A DNA stretch of 64,000 nucleotides from Paracamarosporium sp. OC-R06-R3 (lineage: Eukaryota; Ascomycota; Dothideomycetes; Pleosporales; Didymosphaeriaceae), in contig JACVRA010000023.1 of the NCBI GenBank assembly GCA_019828545.1, positions 186,001-250,000 on the forward strand. The letters are read 5' to 3'. Position 1 is the stretch's first letter, and every line of letters starts with the position of its first letter. The translations under genes were made by a program, and so were the position numbers. A model generated the notes under the pieces. That model was not told the DNA's origin, ran no database searches, and worked only from the letters and a program-made list of their open reading frames with translations. Below, piece after piece: positions 21,416-33,360 of the stretch.

Positions 21416-24306
21416 TCAAGAATAAACCGGCAGTCCAGAGGAACCTGCTGATGCGCTCCCGGCCTTGACGACCAACACACTGGCCCCCGACTTGCTGTCC
21501 CAGATCTTCTCTGCAAGCACGCCTAGCGTAGCTGCTGCACTCGAAGGACTCGCGGATTTGATCTCATCAGCACTGCCAGACAGAAGCCCATTGCGTCCAA
21601 TGTTTCTACCCAGGACGACAAGATCTCCGGCGTTCTTGGGGTTCTGGCCAACCTCGCTAAGGGCGCGCTCAACGACGTCCTTGAGCGGGTCCGAAGAGGA
21701 GATTGTGTCAAAGACGACGCGAGCGGACAGTTCGGCGGGGAGTGAGGCGCTGAGCGACGCGAAGAACGCGGCGTCTTGCTCGTGCGCCGACGCCGTCGTC
21801 GTCGTGACTTCAGCGCCCTTTCCTGTCGACGAAGTGGACGAAGTTGACTCGCCGAAGAATTCGGATGGGAGGTCGAATCGCACAATCGTTGCTGTGACTT
21901 CAGGTTTCTCAACGAGCTGCAGGACAAGGCGGAGGGCGGTGCGGTCATCTTCTCCGCCAAAGAAGGCGAAAAATATGTGATGGCTAGGGTCCGCGACGGG
22001 CGCCGTGACTGTCTTCTCCCGGTTGCTGTGTAGGCTGACGGTGCTAAACGTACGGCTGATCTTCCCACGCTCTTTCTTGTCCTTGTTCTTGCTGCCTCCA
22101 AAGTTCTTGTTCACAAGCACAGCGACCGGGTTCGACGATTGCTCAAACGTTTCGTTGACAAACGCGGTATACGAGGACGCTGCGAGCTTGTTCTTCGTCC
22201 CCTTGTCTTCAATGATGGTTTGCTCCGACATACCTCCAGTCTCACTCCATGGGAGCAAAAGGAAGTCTGACTCGGATGCACGTGTGCTCAGGGTGTCGGC
22301 AAATGAAGACTCGGGCACGACGACCACTTCTCCGCTAACCGCTAGATTGTGTAGTCGGCCAAATGTACGGAAGATGTTGACGACAGGATCGTGAGCGGTA
22401 TACTCTTGGGCTTCAGTAACGGCCATGACGGAGGAACCACGATCTGTCAGATTCAACAAGCGCAGTCCGTATGCCTCCACGGGGTTCTTCGGTTCCTTGT
22501 CAAAGGGCTCTCCGGCCTCTTTACTCGTGCTACCTGTTCGTTGCGCCTTAGGATGCGATACTGTTCTGGACTGCGGGGATCCACCGAAAAGAGATACGAA
22601 TGCCAAGAGGTTTGGCATACTGTCCAGGCGAAGGTATACGGTAAGATGCTTAATCTTGTCAGATGAGACCTTGTCGTAGTAGGCAGCATCGACAACGCTG
22701 TCCGTTCCATCCAGGGGCTTGCCCGTATCCCAGTCGATCTCGCCTCGTCGAAAAGCTTCAACCTTCTTCTGATACCATGCAGGGTAAAAGTACATCGTCA
22801 ATGGCGATGACAGGAAAGTCGTGATGAGCGCCATTACAACGAAGATGGTAAAGGTTCGGGTGCTGAGGATCTTGGCCTGAAGACCAATGTTCTGCGCGTG
22901 TCAGCTTCTGATGATATTCAATTGTGTACAAAGTCTTACCAAGACAATCAACTCAACCAAGCCCTTGCAACTCATTAGCGACCCGATGGCGAAGCATTCA
23001 CGCCAAAGCATGCCAGTAAATCGAGCTGCTACCGTTGCACCAACAAACTTGGAGAAAAAGGCCACGACGACAACACCGACAACGTAGGCCCAGACAATAC
23101 CGCTATCCAAGAGACCGATATTGGTGTTTAACCCAGAGAGCGTGAAATACAAGGGGAGAAACAAAGCTCCTATCAGATCCTCGATCTTTTCAGCAACCTT
23201 GATGGCAAAACCACCTTCGTGGGGACAGATAAGGCCGGCCAGGAAGGCGCCAAAAATGGGGTGCACGCCGATGATGCCGGTGAAGAAAGAGCATGCTAAG
23301 CAGAGCAACAGGGTGAGCGCAACCATGCCTTGACTAGGCCCATCTTGCAATGCGCGATTCTTGCGGAGGATCCAGATAAAGACTGGTCGCACGAGGTACA
23401 CGAGGAAGAGAATGAAGCCAACACAGCATAGTAGGATGTACAGCGCCGTCAGGCCGGCGCCAGAATTGACGAGAGCGACGCAGAGCGCAAGCAAAATCCA
23501 TCCTGTTAAACTGCGTTAGCTCTGGGCGCACAAGTGTCGCAGGTCCTACTCACCAACAACGTCGTTTCCTACACCTGCAGACAAGACGACCACACCCACG
23601 GGTGTGTCGAGCAGTTTCAACTCGGTCAATATGCGGCACAACACAGGAAAGGCCTTGGACAAGTCAGTAAAACACGACATCACGCCTGTGCGCGTTCCGG
23701 ACGTACAGTAATGGCCATGGCCACACCGATAAAGAGCATGTAGACAGGAAAGTCTATTGGCACCAGACCCTCTTCATGGCGAAATTGGTTGTAGAGTCCC
23801 ACGGCTATAGCGCATCCCAGGCCGAAAGGGACAACCATGCTGACTATGCCCACGTTCAGAGCCACCTTCCAATTGCTGACCAAGAAACGCAGGTCGACCT
23901 CCAGGCCTATGATAAACAAAAAGAGCACGAGACCAAGATTGGCGACCAAGTTCAGCTGAGGCATGGCAGCGTCGGGAAAGATGTGGTCCTTGAATCCGGG
24001 GATGCGGCCCATGGCCGTAGGGCCCAGGAGGATGCCTCCGATGACCTCTGATATGACACGAGGCTGGTGGAGCTTGTTCAGAGGCCATTGGAGGGCGCGG
24101 CAAAAGAAGATGATGATGATGACCTAGCGGGTGTCAAGATGGAAGGGTACAACTGGCATCGCAAAGCTCACCTGGATGATGAAGAGGATAATGGGGTTCT
24201 TGGGGTCGACCTTGACGGGGCTGACATGCTCGAGCACGCCGCCCTGGGGCGTCGCCTTTGTGGCCGAGGTCGCCGCGGCAATGGCGGACGATAAGGTCGA
24301 CGACAT
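21416..24306 (-). CDS. KHA1: K+/H+ antiporter, CPA2 family (Kha1-type)
   Basis: Predicted exons on the minus strand are 24306..24172, 24123..23707, 23653..23554, 23502..22940 and 22891..21416 (896 residues, phases consistent). This is close to the length I recall for yeast Kha1. The first ~450 residues hold about twelve hydrophobic segments. Conserved blocks include [40 protein letters not shown] (the ND ion-binding pair) and [10 protein letters not shown]. The soluble C-terminal half (~450-896) resembles the regulatory tail of fungal homologues, with a universal-stress-like fold ([18 protein letters not shown]). Kha1 proteins act on endomembranes in K+ and pH homeostasis. The 5' ATG at 24306 was preferred because the upstream frame has no ATG. 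Confidence 0.93.
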
Positions 24307-24978
24307 GGTGGTCGAGGGTGAAGCCGCGAAGGTCAACGTCGGCCGTGGGGGCAGCTGACGTTGGGAGGTGAACAGGCGCAGCGACTACCCCAGGTATTTA
24401 TCGGCGTCCCAGGATCTAAGCACGGCTCACCCTGCATAGACCTGGGTGCAGCTGGAGAGCCATGGCGACTTGGCGAGCGGGAAGAAACCAGGGTTCACGG
24501 TGGGCGCGCCGTTCATGTGACGCGCTGACGGGGGCCGCGTGCGATGGCTGCGCTGGGAAAGTCCAGCGCTGCTGCGTCTCGGCGGAATTGCATCGTTGTG
24601 GCGTCGCCGCATGCTCTTTGTGGGCGGCGCGCTTTTCACGCGCCTGAGGGCCCGCTGGCCAATGGCGGGGCGAGCAGCGTCATGGCGGGGGGCCCGTCGA
24701 GCAGCGCCACACACCGCCAGGTGCACACTCGATCAGTGTGCGGATGCCGCGCTTTCTCACACACAGCAGCATGTTTGTCACGGACTTCGGCCTTGAACCG
24801 TTGCTCATTATAATAACCTAATTCTCGATCTGGCGCGCAGGTAAGCACGCACATGCAAGACGCTGGGTGGCACCATACAAGCGCCCAGCAACACCACCAT
24901 CAGCAAACCCCGCCCTGGTCCCCTGCTGTACCTACCTCCATCAGTGTTGGCTTCCGACGACACGCGACTACCAGTTTC
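24307..24978. promoter_or_regulatory. Intergenic region upstream of the antiporter gene
   Basis: 672 bases between the antiporter start and the mannosidase stop, both on the minus strand. It is GC-rich near 24470-24700 and should hold the antiporter promoter. No open frame here looks real and no specific site is recognised. Confidence 0.4.
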
Positions 24979-27723
24979 TTACCCATCGATATCACCAGAT
25001 GCAGGGCTCGGCGGCAGCTCACCGCTCGCCCAGTCCGCCGGGCTGGACCCTAGCACGAAGTCCATCGTACCTCCATTCTCAAACACGTCCTCCCAGCTTA
25101 CCCACGCTTTGGTCCACGGCTCCCCGTTCACCTCGAGGCTCTGCACGTAGAACGCAGTGTCCTTGTTCCCGCCAGTTGTCGTGATCTTGAGCGACTTGCC
25201 GTTCCCGAGGCTGATCGTGAGCGATGGGAACCACGGCGAGAGCACCAAGAATGTCGTTTGGCCCGTCATGGGATACAGGCCGATCATCTGCCACTATTCA
25301 ATGGTTAGCGACGTCCTAAGTTGCACCCCCCTCCAAGAACGCCACGTCGAGGTAGAGACTCCGACTTACAAGGATGTTAGCCTCCATGGCGCCTGCGTCC
25401 GAGTTGCCAGGCAGGCCAGTTGAACCCGAGTTGTAGAGTTTCCCAATGCCACGGCTCCTCTCTACGCTCCTCCATTGCGCACCCTTGACAAAGTTGTATA
25501 GATATGGAGACGTGAAGCTCGGCTCATTGCCTGCATTGAAGATGTTCAAATCCCATAGCTTGTTGACGCGGTCAACGAACTTATCGTCACCGCCAATGTA
25601 CTTCTTCATCGTGTACACATCGTGGATGGCATTCAGACTGTACACCCAAGGGTTGTCTTCGTAGTAAGCGTCGCCCCAGTAGCAGCCGCCACAGGAGAGA
25701 GGGTCTTGCGGAACAAAGGTACCGTCAGCGCGGCGGGGCACCAAAAATCCAGAATGGTTTGTTGAAGAGGCAGCCGGGTTCCAGTGGTTACGCCAGTTAC
25801 GGGATCTGTTGAGATACTTCGTCTCATCTGCGTCTCTTCCCAAGCCTTTGGCTACTTGGTAAAGTCCAAAATCATTGGTCGAGTATTCAACCGCTCGAGA
25901 GACGGCTCTATTATACGCTGGGGTGATGTAGCCATATTTTATCCAATCAGGCAGTGCACCTCTACCCTCCTTAGTAGAGGATTCGGGAGACTTTGGATCA
26001 TTGTTGTTTGGTGGAGTCTTCTCTGCATCCGTCTGTTATATCAATCAGCATTTTTGAAGTTATCTTCAGCGCCAGTTTGTTCGGGTTGTCTTGTGAAGAC
26101 TTCTGGGTCAAGGTTCTTCCGGAAAGACTGACCTGCATGGCAGAAAACCCATCATCCCAATTGATCGCGCCCCTAACACCCTTGACGTACGCATCCGCAA
26201 GGACATTGTCAGCATTAGATCCACCTTGGACACGCCCATTGAAGTTGGACGAGCGGGCATCAGGCAAGAAACCATCATGCCTCCATATGTCTATCAGCGA
26301 CCGAATGAACTCTTCGTAGGCAACGGGCTCCAGGATATGAAAGAGCGCAGTGTGGCATCTGTGGGTATCCCAGAACGTAAAAATGTCATCGTAGTACGGT
26401 TCCTCGCTTGTCCAGCCAGGGTTTTCTCCCGTCTTGTTCGAAGGAATCATGACTACAAGAAAGCAAATTAGTACATGCTTTTCGTTACCGTTTAGACTCA
26501 GATCACTCACACATGCCAAGCAAAGAACTGTAGAGAAGCTGCTTGTCCGCATCGCTGCCGCCTGTGACCTGTATCTTTGACAGAATCTCGTCGTTCCAGG
26601 CACTCTTTGCCTTCGTAACGAGAGAGTGTAAGGTCGTCTTAGACTGAATTTCATTGTCAAGATTCTCGCATGCTTTTGCGGAAGAAATAAAAGAAATTCC
26701 GACCCTAGAAGTCAGGTTTGCGCTATTGAATGTAAAAACACCGCCTAGGCGTTCACTGCCGGAAACTGTAGCCGTGTTGTCATACGAGGACAATGTAATG
26801 CCTGTCCCTTTGAAGGTCTTTGAGCTCGTCGGCTTTTCGTTAAACTTCCCACAAAAGTACAAAGTCCAGTCTGGGGCTGTGGAAGGTCAGTAATAATTTT
26901 GAAAATCGCGTTGCGGCTTGTGGCACAGGGCTAACCTGGCCCACAATGTGGATCCCACAAGACTTCCAAGTACAAGGATCTGGAAACAACTTACAAAGGT
27001 TCCAACCATTGTTATAGGTACCAGATCCCTCATAGTGAGCGTCGGGGAAAAGACTAAAATTCCCTTTCGTGTAATGCTGTTCCCACCCAAGGCCTCTGAA
27101 GCTTGGAAGCACGTGCGACACGTCTACAACAATCGTAGAGGGAGTACCACTGGGAAATGTGTACTGATACAAACCAGCATGGTCGGTCGCCGAGAGCTCA
27201 ACTGTAACACCGTTGTTCAAGCTAGACTTGTAATAACCGATCTGCCCTTCGTCTGCCGACGCCCGTCCCTGAGAAAGGTCTGCTAGCGGATTCGATACGT
27301 TACCAACTGTTGGCATCTGGGAAACGACACCATATTTTGGTGCACCACCTGTGCCGGACTCGTGGGTCATCGAAAATCCCCAGACGTTACCATTGGCCAG
27401 ATAGCCAGAGTAAGCATCTGTGGATCCTGATTGAACATCGGGCCCAAGTTTCGCCATGGCAAAGGGTGCTATGGAAACGTATAAGTGGGTGCAGATAGGA
27501 TTTAGATAGAAATACTTACAAGCCACGACCCCAGGGAATCGATTCCCTCCTCCCGTGGTTCCCATACTACACACAGTTAGCATTTACAGAAGCGTTCAAC
27601 TTTTCAAACCTACAAGACGTTGACATATTGAGTATAGTCAACTTCAGCAGCCGCTAACACGGTCTGCATCGTTGTCGTAAGACACACAAGGTGCAACGAC
27701 GTAGAAGAGCCTCGGGAAAACAT
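24979..27723 (-). CDS. Secreted glycoside hydrolase family 92 alpha-1,2-mannosidase
   Basis: Seven predicted exons: 27723..27614, 27566..27520, 27468..26995, 26876..26511, 26452..26133, 26032..25370 and 25293..24979. They give 764 residues with consistent phases. The N-terminus (MFSRGSSTSLHLVC...VLAAAEVDYTQYVNV) is a plausible signal peptide. GH92 landmarks follow: GTTGGGNRFPGV, PFAMAKLGPDV, GLYQYTFPSGT, LLYSSLLGM then MIPSNKTGE, YYDDIFTFWDTHRC, NWDDGFSAMQ, NRSRNWRNHWNP and WQMIGLYPMTGQ. GH92 enzymes are Ca-dependent exo-mannosidases that trim alpha-mannosides from glycoproteins, so a role in mannan use outside the cell is likely. Exon 2 is only 47 bases. Acidic residues around WDDG are expected to be catalytic. 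Coordinates near 26511 may be off by a base. Confidence 0.9.
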
Positions 27724-30132
27724 GATTCGAGGTGCTAGGTTAAAATGTCTTGGCACTGGCCCCACAACTAGTGCCTAGTATGGCTGTGTAGGAGCCTCCT
27801 ATTTTACAAGAGTTTGGTGATTGCAGATTGTTTGAAAGCTGTTGACGAAGACCGAGCGATCATAGCAAGAAATATTGCAATGCAGCGAGTCTGGCTGAGA
27901 CAAGTCTTGCGTAGGTAACACACCAAAATCCGTGAGCTGGTCGTTTGGAATGCTGTAGAGGACCAATAGTAAACTATTTTGTATCTGACTTATGAATCAT
28001 TGCAGCTGTTTCGGATGTTGATTGCTGTTTTTGTTGTAGCTGGGTCTCGACTGAATACCAAGTGACAGTTGAATGACGAATAGGTTCAGGGACAAAGGTC
28101 CAGGTTTCCAGATACCCAGAAATGACTGAGAAATGCAATGCGACGAGCTGTAATTTATACTCATGAATGGGACTGACGTGGTATAAGTCTGGGAGTTCCA
28201 AAGATGGCCTGACCGATTTGACGTAGATCCGCCGACGAGAGCGAAGGACTCGCTATACTGGGATGATCAGGTGTTAACTTACAGCCTAGCAAGCGAAGGG
28301 AGCTTGGTTGCATGTACCTACACCACAAAAAGCGAAGGCTTCGCGGAGAAGTATGGAAGTGTTGGGGCACGTGGAGAGACTGTCTCACTCCTGTGGCACA
28401 CGGTACATAACGATCGACGTTGGCACTAGGCTATCTCTTGTAGATTCGATCCGTAAGGACATTGAGCAGCTAAGGGAGCCTTGGATCACGGCGTGGGCCG
28501 GAACGAATAGGTCAGAGTGTGGCGGCAAGTAGCAGTCGCCCAGGGTACCACAGTAGAAACAATATGAACGGTGCGAAGAATAGGAGCGAAAACAAAAAAC
28601 AAGCCATTAGAAGCTGTCCAGCGTGAACGTTGCGGTCCTGCATGTATGCTATCGCAATATTGCGTGGTAAAGTGAAATGGTGGTTGAACCAATGAGACGC
28701 AAGCATCTTGCCCACGAGGCGGCACTACCGTGCAGGAAGCCACGACCGGGACCGATGGCGGAGAACCGCAAACGGCAGGCAGCGCTGCACGTAAGAAGCA
28801 GGTGTAGGCCTCGACGCGCCGTGATGCCTGTTCCAAAAAGCTGGTGGTTGCATAGGGACGTACCCGTGCTGTTGGCTGGAAGTGTTTAACAGCCCCTCCC
28901 TGTTCATAGAACATCATGCAATGACTAGCTCTTGCTTTCTTCCAGTACGATGGAGAGGCCTCTATGCTCCGCATCATCTGCGGTTCCCTTTCTCGCTTCT
29001 ACAACATCGTCCCCCCTCACGTACTAAGTTCCTTCGTGTGATTCACTTACTGATAACTCCTTCCTATAATGGGCGGTCATGACCTTGGGGAAAAATCCCC
29101 GACATTGCCGATAAACCACCTCGTGGATTTGATCATTTTCTCCTGGAGTGAAATGGTCCCTAAAGATGGGCTCCATTCTACCGCGAGACGGGTACCGAGC
29201 TATTTGAAGCTGCGTTGGACATTGTCCTCAAGACGTTGGTGGTCACTCCACGACAAGTCAGTCCTGTGACTAGAAATACAATAAATCCTGGCTCTTTGAA
29301 TGCGGCGCCTGAGTGTAAGAATTTCGTTGATGGTGCACATCCGAAGGTTAGGAGGAGGATGCAGGACGCGTATGTTGGCTGATTTCTCTGACTAAGCTGA
29401 AATATGCCGTTGCGAAAAACGGTTTTCAACAATATATTGTTGTGGAGGTAGATCTAAGAGTAGATGAAGGTGAGGTAATCGTAGCTTCGTCTTCAACCCA
29501 CGGCTGCCGATTTACCCTGAGAAATATAATGGAGCGGCTAGATATGATTGATTTTCGACTTGCGGCCATATTTTGTTGACGGCGCTATCCTCAACTCGAG
29601 TAGGAACACGGATTTTCGCAAGGTATGGCAGTGAGCGACGAATAACCCACTTGAGTCAGCCTTGTTAGTGTGGGCCCTGAGCTACGAGTCACGCGATATT
29701 GTCTTATCATACCCCACACCATGATTGCTATCACCTTGTTCAAAATTGACATTCAGGCCCGACCAACTCCACGAGAAATGGTTCGAAAGTGTTTTTGAAC
29801 TATTGACCAACACCTAGCGCTGGCGTATAGTGACAACACATTTATACGCTGATACGATGTATCGCAAATGGCCCAAGTTTCGGCGAACTTTCCAACACGC
29901 GCAGGGTCTTCCTCAAGGACGAGGGTCCGCTGTTGACATCATGGCTGAACGTGGGCCCACCTGAACCCACTCGCTTACAAGGAAGTTTTTGATGATGGCA
30001 ATTCTCTCCAGATTTCGTCAAAATTCTAATATAATGGGGGCACCTGTGTAGAGTAGTCATTGCCCCAAGCTTTAGTCTCCCGCATCATCTTCGTCCGCTC
30101 GATTAGAGCCACACTATCTAATCGCTGCCGCC
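27724..30132. other. 2.4-kb gene-poor gap
   Basis: No gene could be supported. The left part should contain the mannosidase promoter and the right part that of the MFS gene. An open frame of 72 codons at 29164-29379 (WAPFYRETGTELFEAALDI...) reads more like protein than its surroundings but has no start, and stops crowd around it. It may be a relic exon or chance. I see no tRNA, inverted repeat or transposase trace. Confidence 0.45.
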
Positions 30133-32074
30133 ATGTCTACCCAAACCACCATTGAACTAGGTTCTATGCACGGGCAACGAAGGCGCTCCACTGTAGTACC
30201 AGAAGACTCACAATCAAACGCTGGTCAACATGTGCAACCGCCAACGCCCGCAAGTATTGCCGCTCGTTCTTCGTATTTTCCCGATTTCCAAAAGAAACAA
30301 GTCAATTTCCAGGTAGACCCTCCCAGGTCCGAGTCGATATCTTTCTTTCCTGCTGGCGCGCAAACACCCGGAGCTTCCACCCCAGGAAATGAGACCCCGC
30401 GGGGATGGATGAGTCCTACTGGGACTGCCACTCCTGGATGGGCCACCCCGCGATCCACCCAAGCACGTCCCCTTATTTTTTCAGAAGATGCCTACCCGGA
30501 TATCGGTTCCATTCGTACATGGAAGGGCATTCTCGTGCTCGTCGTAACATGCGGCGCTCAGCTGATGGACAATATTTTCATGACTGCAGTCAACTTGTCT
30601 CTGCCAAAAGTTCAAAAGGACTTCCATGTTCCTTCTGCTGAACTACAGTGGCTACTATCTGCGTACACGCTTACATTCGGTGGCTTCTTGTTGTTCTCGG
30701 GTGTGTTAGCAGACCGATATGGGAGGCGAAACATTTTCGTTATTGGGATGATTTGGCTGTCGATATGGACGCTCGCGAATGGCTTCAGCCAGTCGTTCAT
30801 TCAAACGTCAATTTTCCGTGCATTGCAAGGAATTGGTGCAGCCCTGACTGTGCCCTCGTCCATCGGTATCATCACTTCACATTTCGTATCGAGCGAGCGA
30901 GTCGTGGCGCTGACGTGCTTTGGTGCAAGTGGTGCTGTTGGATTTTCTGCTGGTCTTCTCTTCGGTGGCTTCGTCACCGATGCACTAGGTTGGCGGTATA
31001 TCTTCCGCATCGCTGTTGCAGTCACTGCTCCGCTCAGTATCGTCGGCTGGTTCATCTTACCGAAAGATCGGAAGGAAGGAAGCTCAAAGCCGAGTCTTGA
31101 TATTCCTGGCGCCGCATTATCTACCAGTGCGCTTATTCTGCTTTCGTTCGTCTTATCCAGCGGGGGCGAGTACGGTTGGAACAAAGCATTCATCATCGCC
31201 CTCCTGATCGGCTCTGTGGCTATGCTTGCCGTTTTCGTCTTCATCGAGAAGAAGGTCAGGAACCCTATCATGCCGCTATCACTTTGGAAAATCAAGGGCT
31301 TTGCGCCGCTATGGATCATTGGGTTTGGTAAGCTCACTACTATTGTGTTCGTGACCTGCGTTGGAGCTAGCTAACAAAGATAGTACTGTATGGAAGTTAC
31401 CAGACCGTAATTTACTACGCTGTGCTACAGGCACAAGAGATTTCGCGACTCTCTCCTGGTGCTACCGCCATTCGATTCCTTCCTATGGGTGCATCAGGGT
31501 TTGCTACAAACATGGTCCTCGCGAAATGGATGAAGAAAATGAATCTTCAGTACCTAATGACGCTCGGCCTGGTATTGACCGTTATTTCACCTGTACCGGC
31601 TAGCTTAATGCCTTCTGAAGATCCAAACTTGTAAGCTGTCCATATGAAGTCATATCAGAGGAGGGAATGCGCTGACAACGCTTAGTTGGAAATATGTCAT
31701 GCCGACTTCCATCTTGGTTGTTGTTGGTGTGTCCATATGCTACATTTGCATCACTAATATCATGCTCGGTGCTGTACCCACGAATGTAAAATCACTCTGT
31801 GGAGGCCTGGTAAGCAATTTTATATGGTTGCCTCTTTTCCTGATACTAACCGAAAGAATAGGTCAACACCGCATTTCAGATCGGATCGGGTGTCAGTCTC
31901 GCCCTGGCAGCTGCAATTGTAGATGCTGTTGATGTCAAGAAGGGCCACTCGTTGGCTACACAATATCAGACAGGGTTGTTCTGCTGTATCGGCTTAGGGG
32001 TTCTTGGGCTTGTTGTTTCGCTCATCGGTATGCGAGGGTTGAATGCCAATGTCAGTGGTGCGATGGTTCATTGA
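30133..32074 (+). CDS. MFS multidrug/H+ antiporter (DHA-type)
   Basis: Predicted exons 30133..31327, 31384..31630, 31686..31809 and 31862..32074 give 592 residues. The first ~120 residues form a cytosolic Ser/Thr/Pro-rich tail with TPG-type repeats (GAQTPGASTPGNETPRG). About 13-14 hydrophobic helices follow. The MFS motif A loop is clear after helix 2 (GVLADRYGRRN). The motif near helix 5 (GASGAVGFSAGLLFGGF) resembles antiporter motif C, which supports proton-coupled export. The MDNIFMTAVNLSLP start of helix 1 matches the DHA2-like branch. Substrate cannot be read from sequence. No biosynthetic genes sit beside it, so general drug or metabolite export is the best guess. Confidence 0.9.
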
Positions 32075-33360
32075 AGCATAGTATCCACGCGATAGTAGTG
32101 TAGCAATAATTTGAAACTTGTAGCTTCATATACATAATAATGCTTATTCCATCACCAAGAATGTAAGGTCACTCTTGGTTTTACTAGATAAAAGAATCAC
32201 CTACGTTCTTCGTATCATTATGAATCACCACGTTCCTGTCAAGACGTTGCCTCGTGCTTGTGAGTTACACGAAACAGCTGCATCTATGCGTAAGCACAAG
32301 AGACAAGACCTCAAAACCTCGATCTGAAACATTTGAAGTTCAACAACACTGAAGCCTCATCCAATGGAATCTAGTTGCATCCAGTCCCACGTCATCCCAA
32401 TCGCCAGCCAACGTCCTAGTGTCGAACGTGATAGGCGGCTTACCTCATTGTGGATAACGGTCTGCAGAAATGGCACCTTTATAGAAGGCCTGAAACGCAC
32501 TATGATCTCTATAACATGAAGTTGTTGAGAATGGGAGCAGATTATGAGGTCTTTCGAGATCGGATGCTGAAGTGAGCTGGTCAGGTATTGCCTGAGGATC
32601 CGGAGCATGAAACTGATGGGGCGTGAAGCCGGTAGGGGTTAGCATTGACTTCTGAAGAGTTACTGTGGGTGTCTTGTTAGGCTTTTTAGACGTCTCTGTT
32701 TTGTTTCTTATATCTGCCTTTCTTTACGAGAGCTATAAGTACCGTATCAAAAATTTGCCTGACTTGACTTACCTGTGACAGTTTAAATAGAGCCATGAAA
32801 TGCGAACTTATTGTATCGATTAGTCTAAGGACGGCAGCTACTAGGCTTATAATTAGAGATAGATGCTACTTCGCAAAGTTATGTGAGCACGTGATCCATC
32901 GGGAAGCGGTGATGGTACACATGACGCTAATTATTAGCGCCATCTGCCAGATGATGACGATCGCTGGGACTAGGCAGCCCTTCCATGCAATTCCCGCTGC
33001 GGAACGGTTGGTCCAGGCATGTCCACCATGGTGACGCCACAGCTCCTACGTCATATGTCATTAACAAAGCTGGAAAGTTGCATCTCTCTCTGCATACTTC
33101 TTGACGATACTACAACAATCCATACCACAACTGTATCCTTGCGCTAATCGTTCCTGGTCCACTTGCAACATCTTGCGGATCTGCCTGCGAGTAATCTTCT
33201 ATTCAAATCGTAGATCGTCAAAACGGCGGCTCCAAGGTTCCAGCTGCCCAACCGCCGCGCCGTCGCTTCTCTCGCCCTCGTCACTGTGCTTTCCGCCATC
33301 GAGAAGCAGCGCCAGGCGAAAGCAAATCGAGAGAAACAGAGCGACTTCGCGGCGCAAGAC
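32075..33360. other. Intergenic, no gene recognised
   Basis: About 1.3 kb between two plus-strand genes. Only short frames without protein character are present. The last ~290 bases stay open in the frame of the DUF1989 gene but lack an ATG, so they are read as its 5' leader. Confidence 0.45.
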
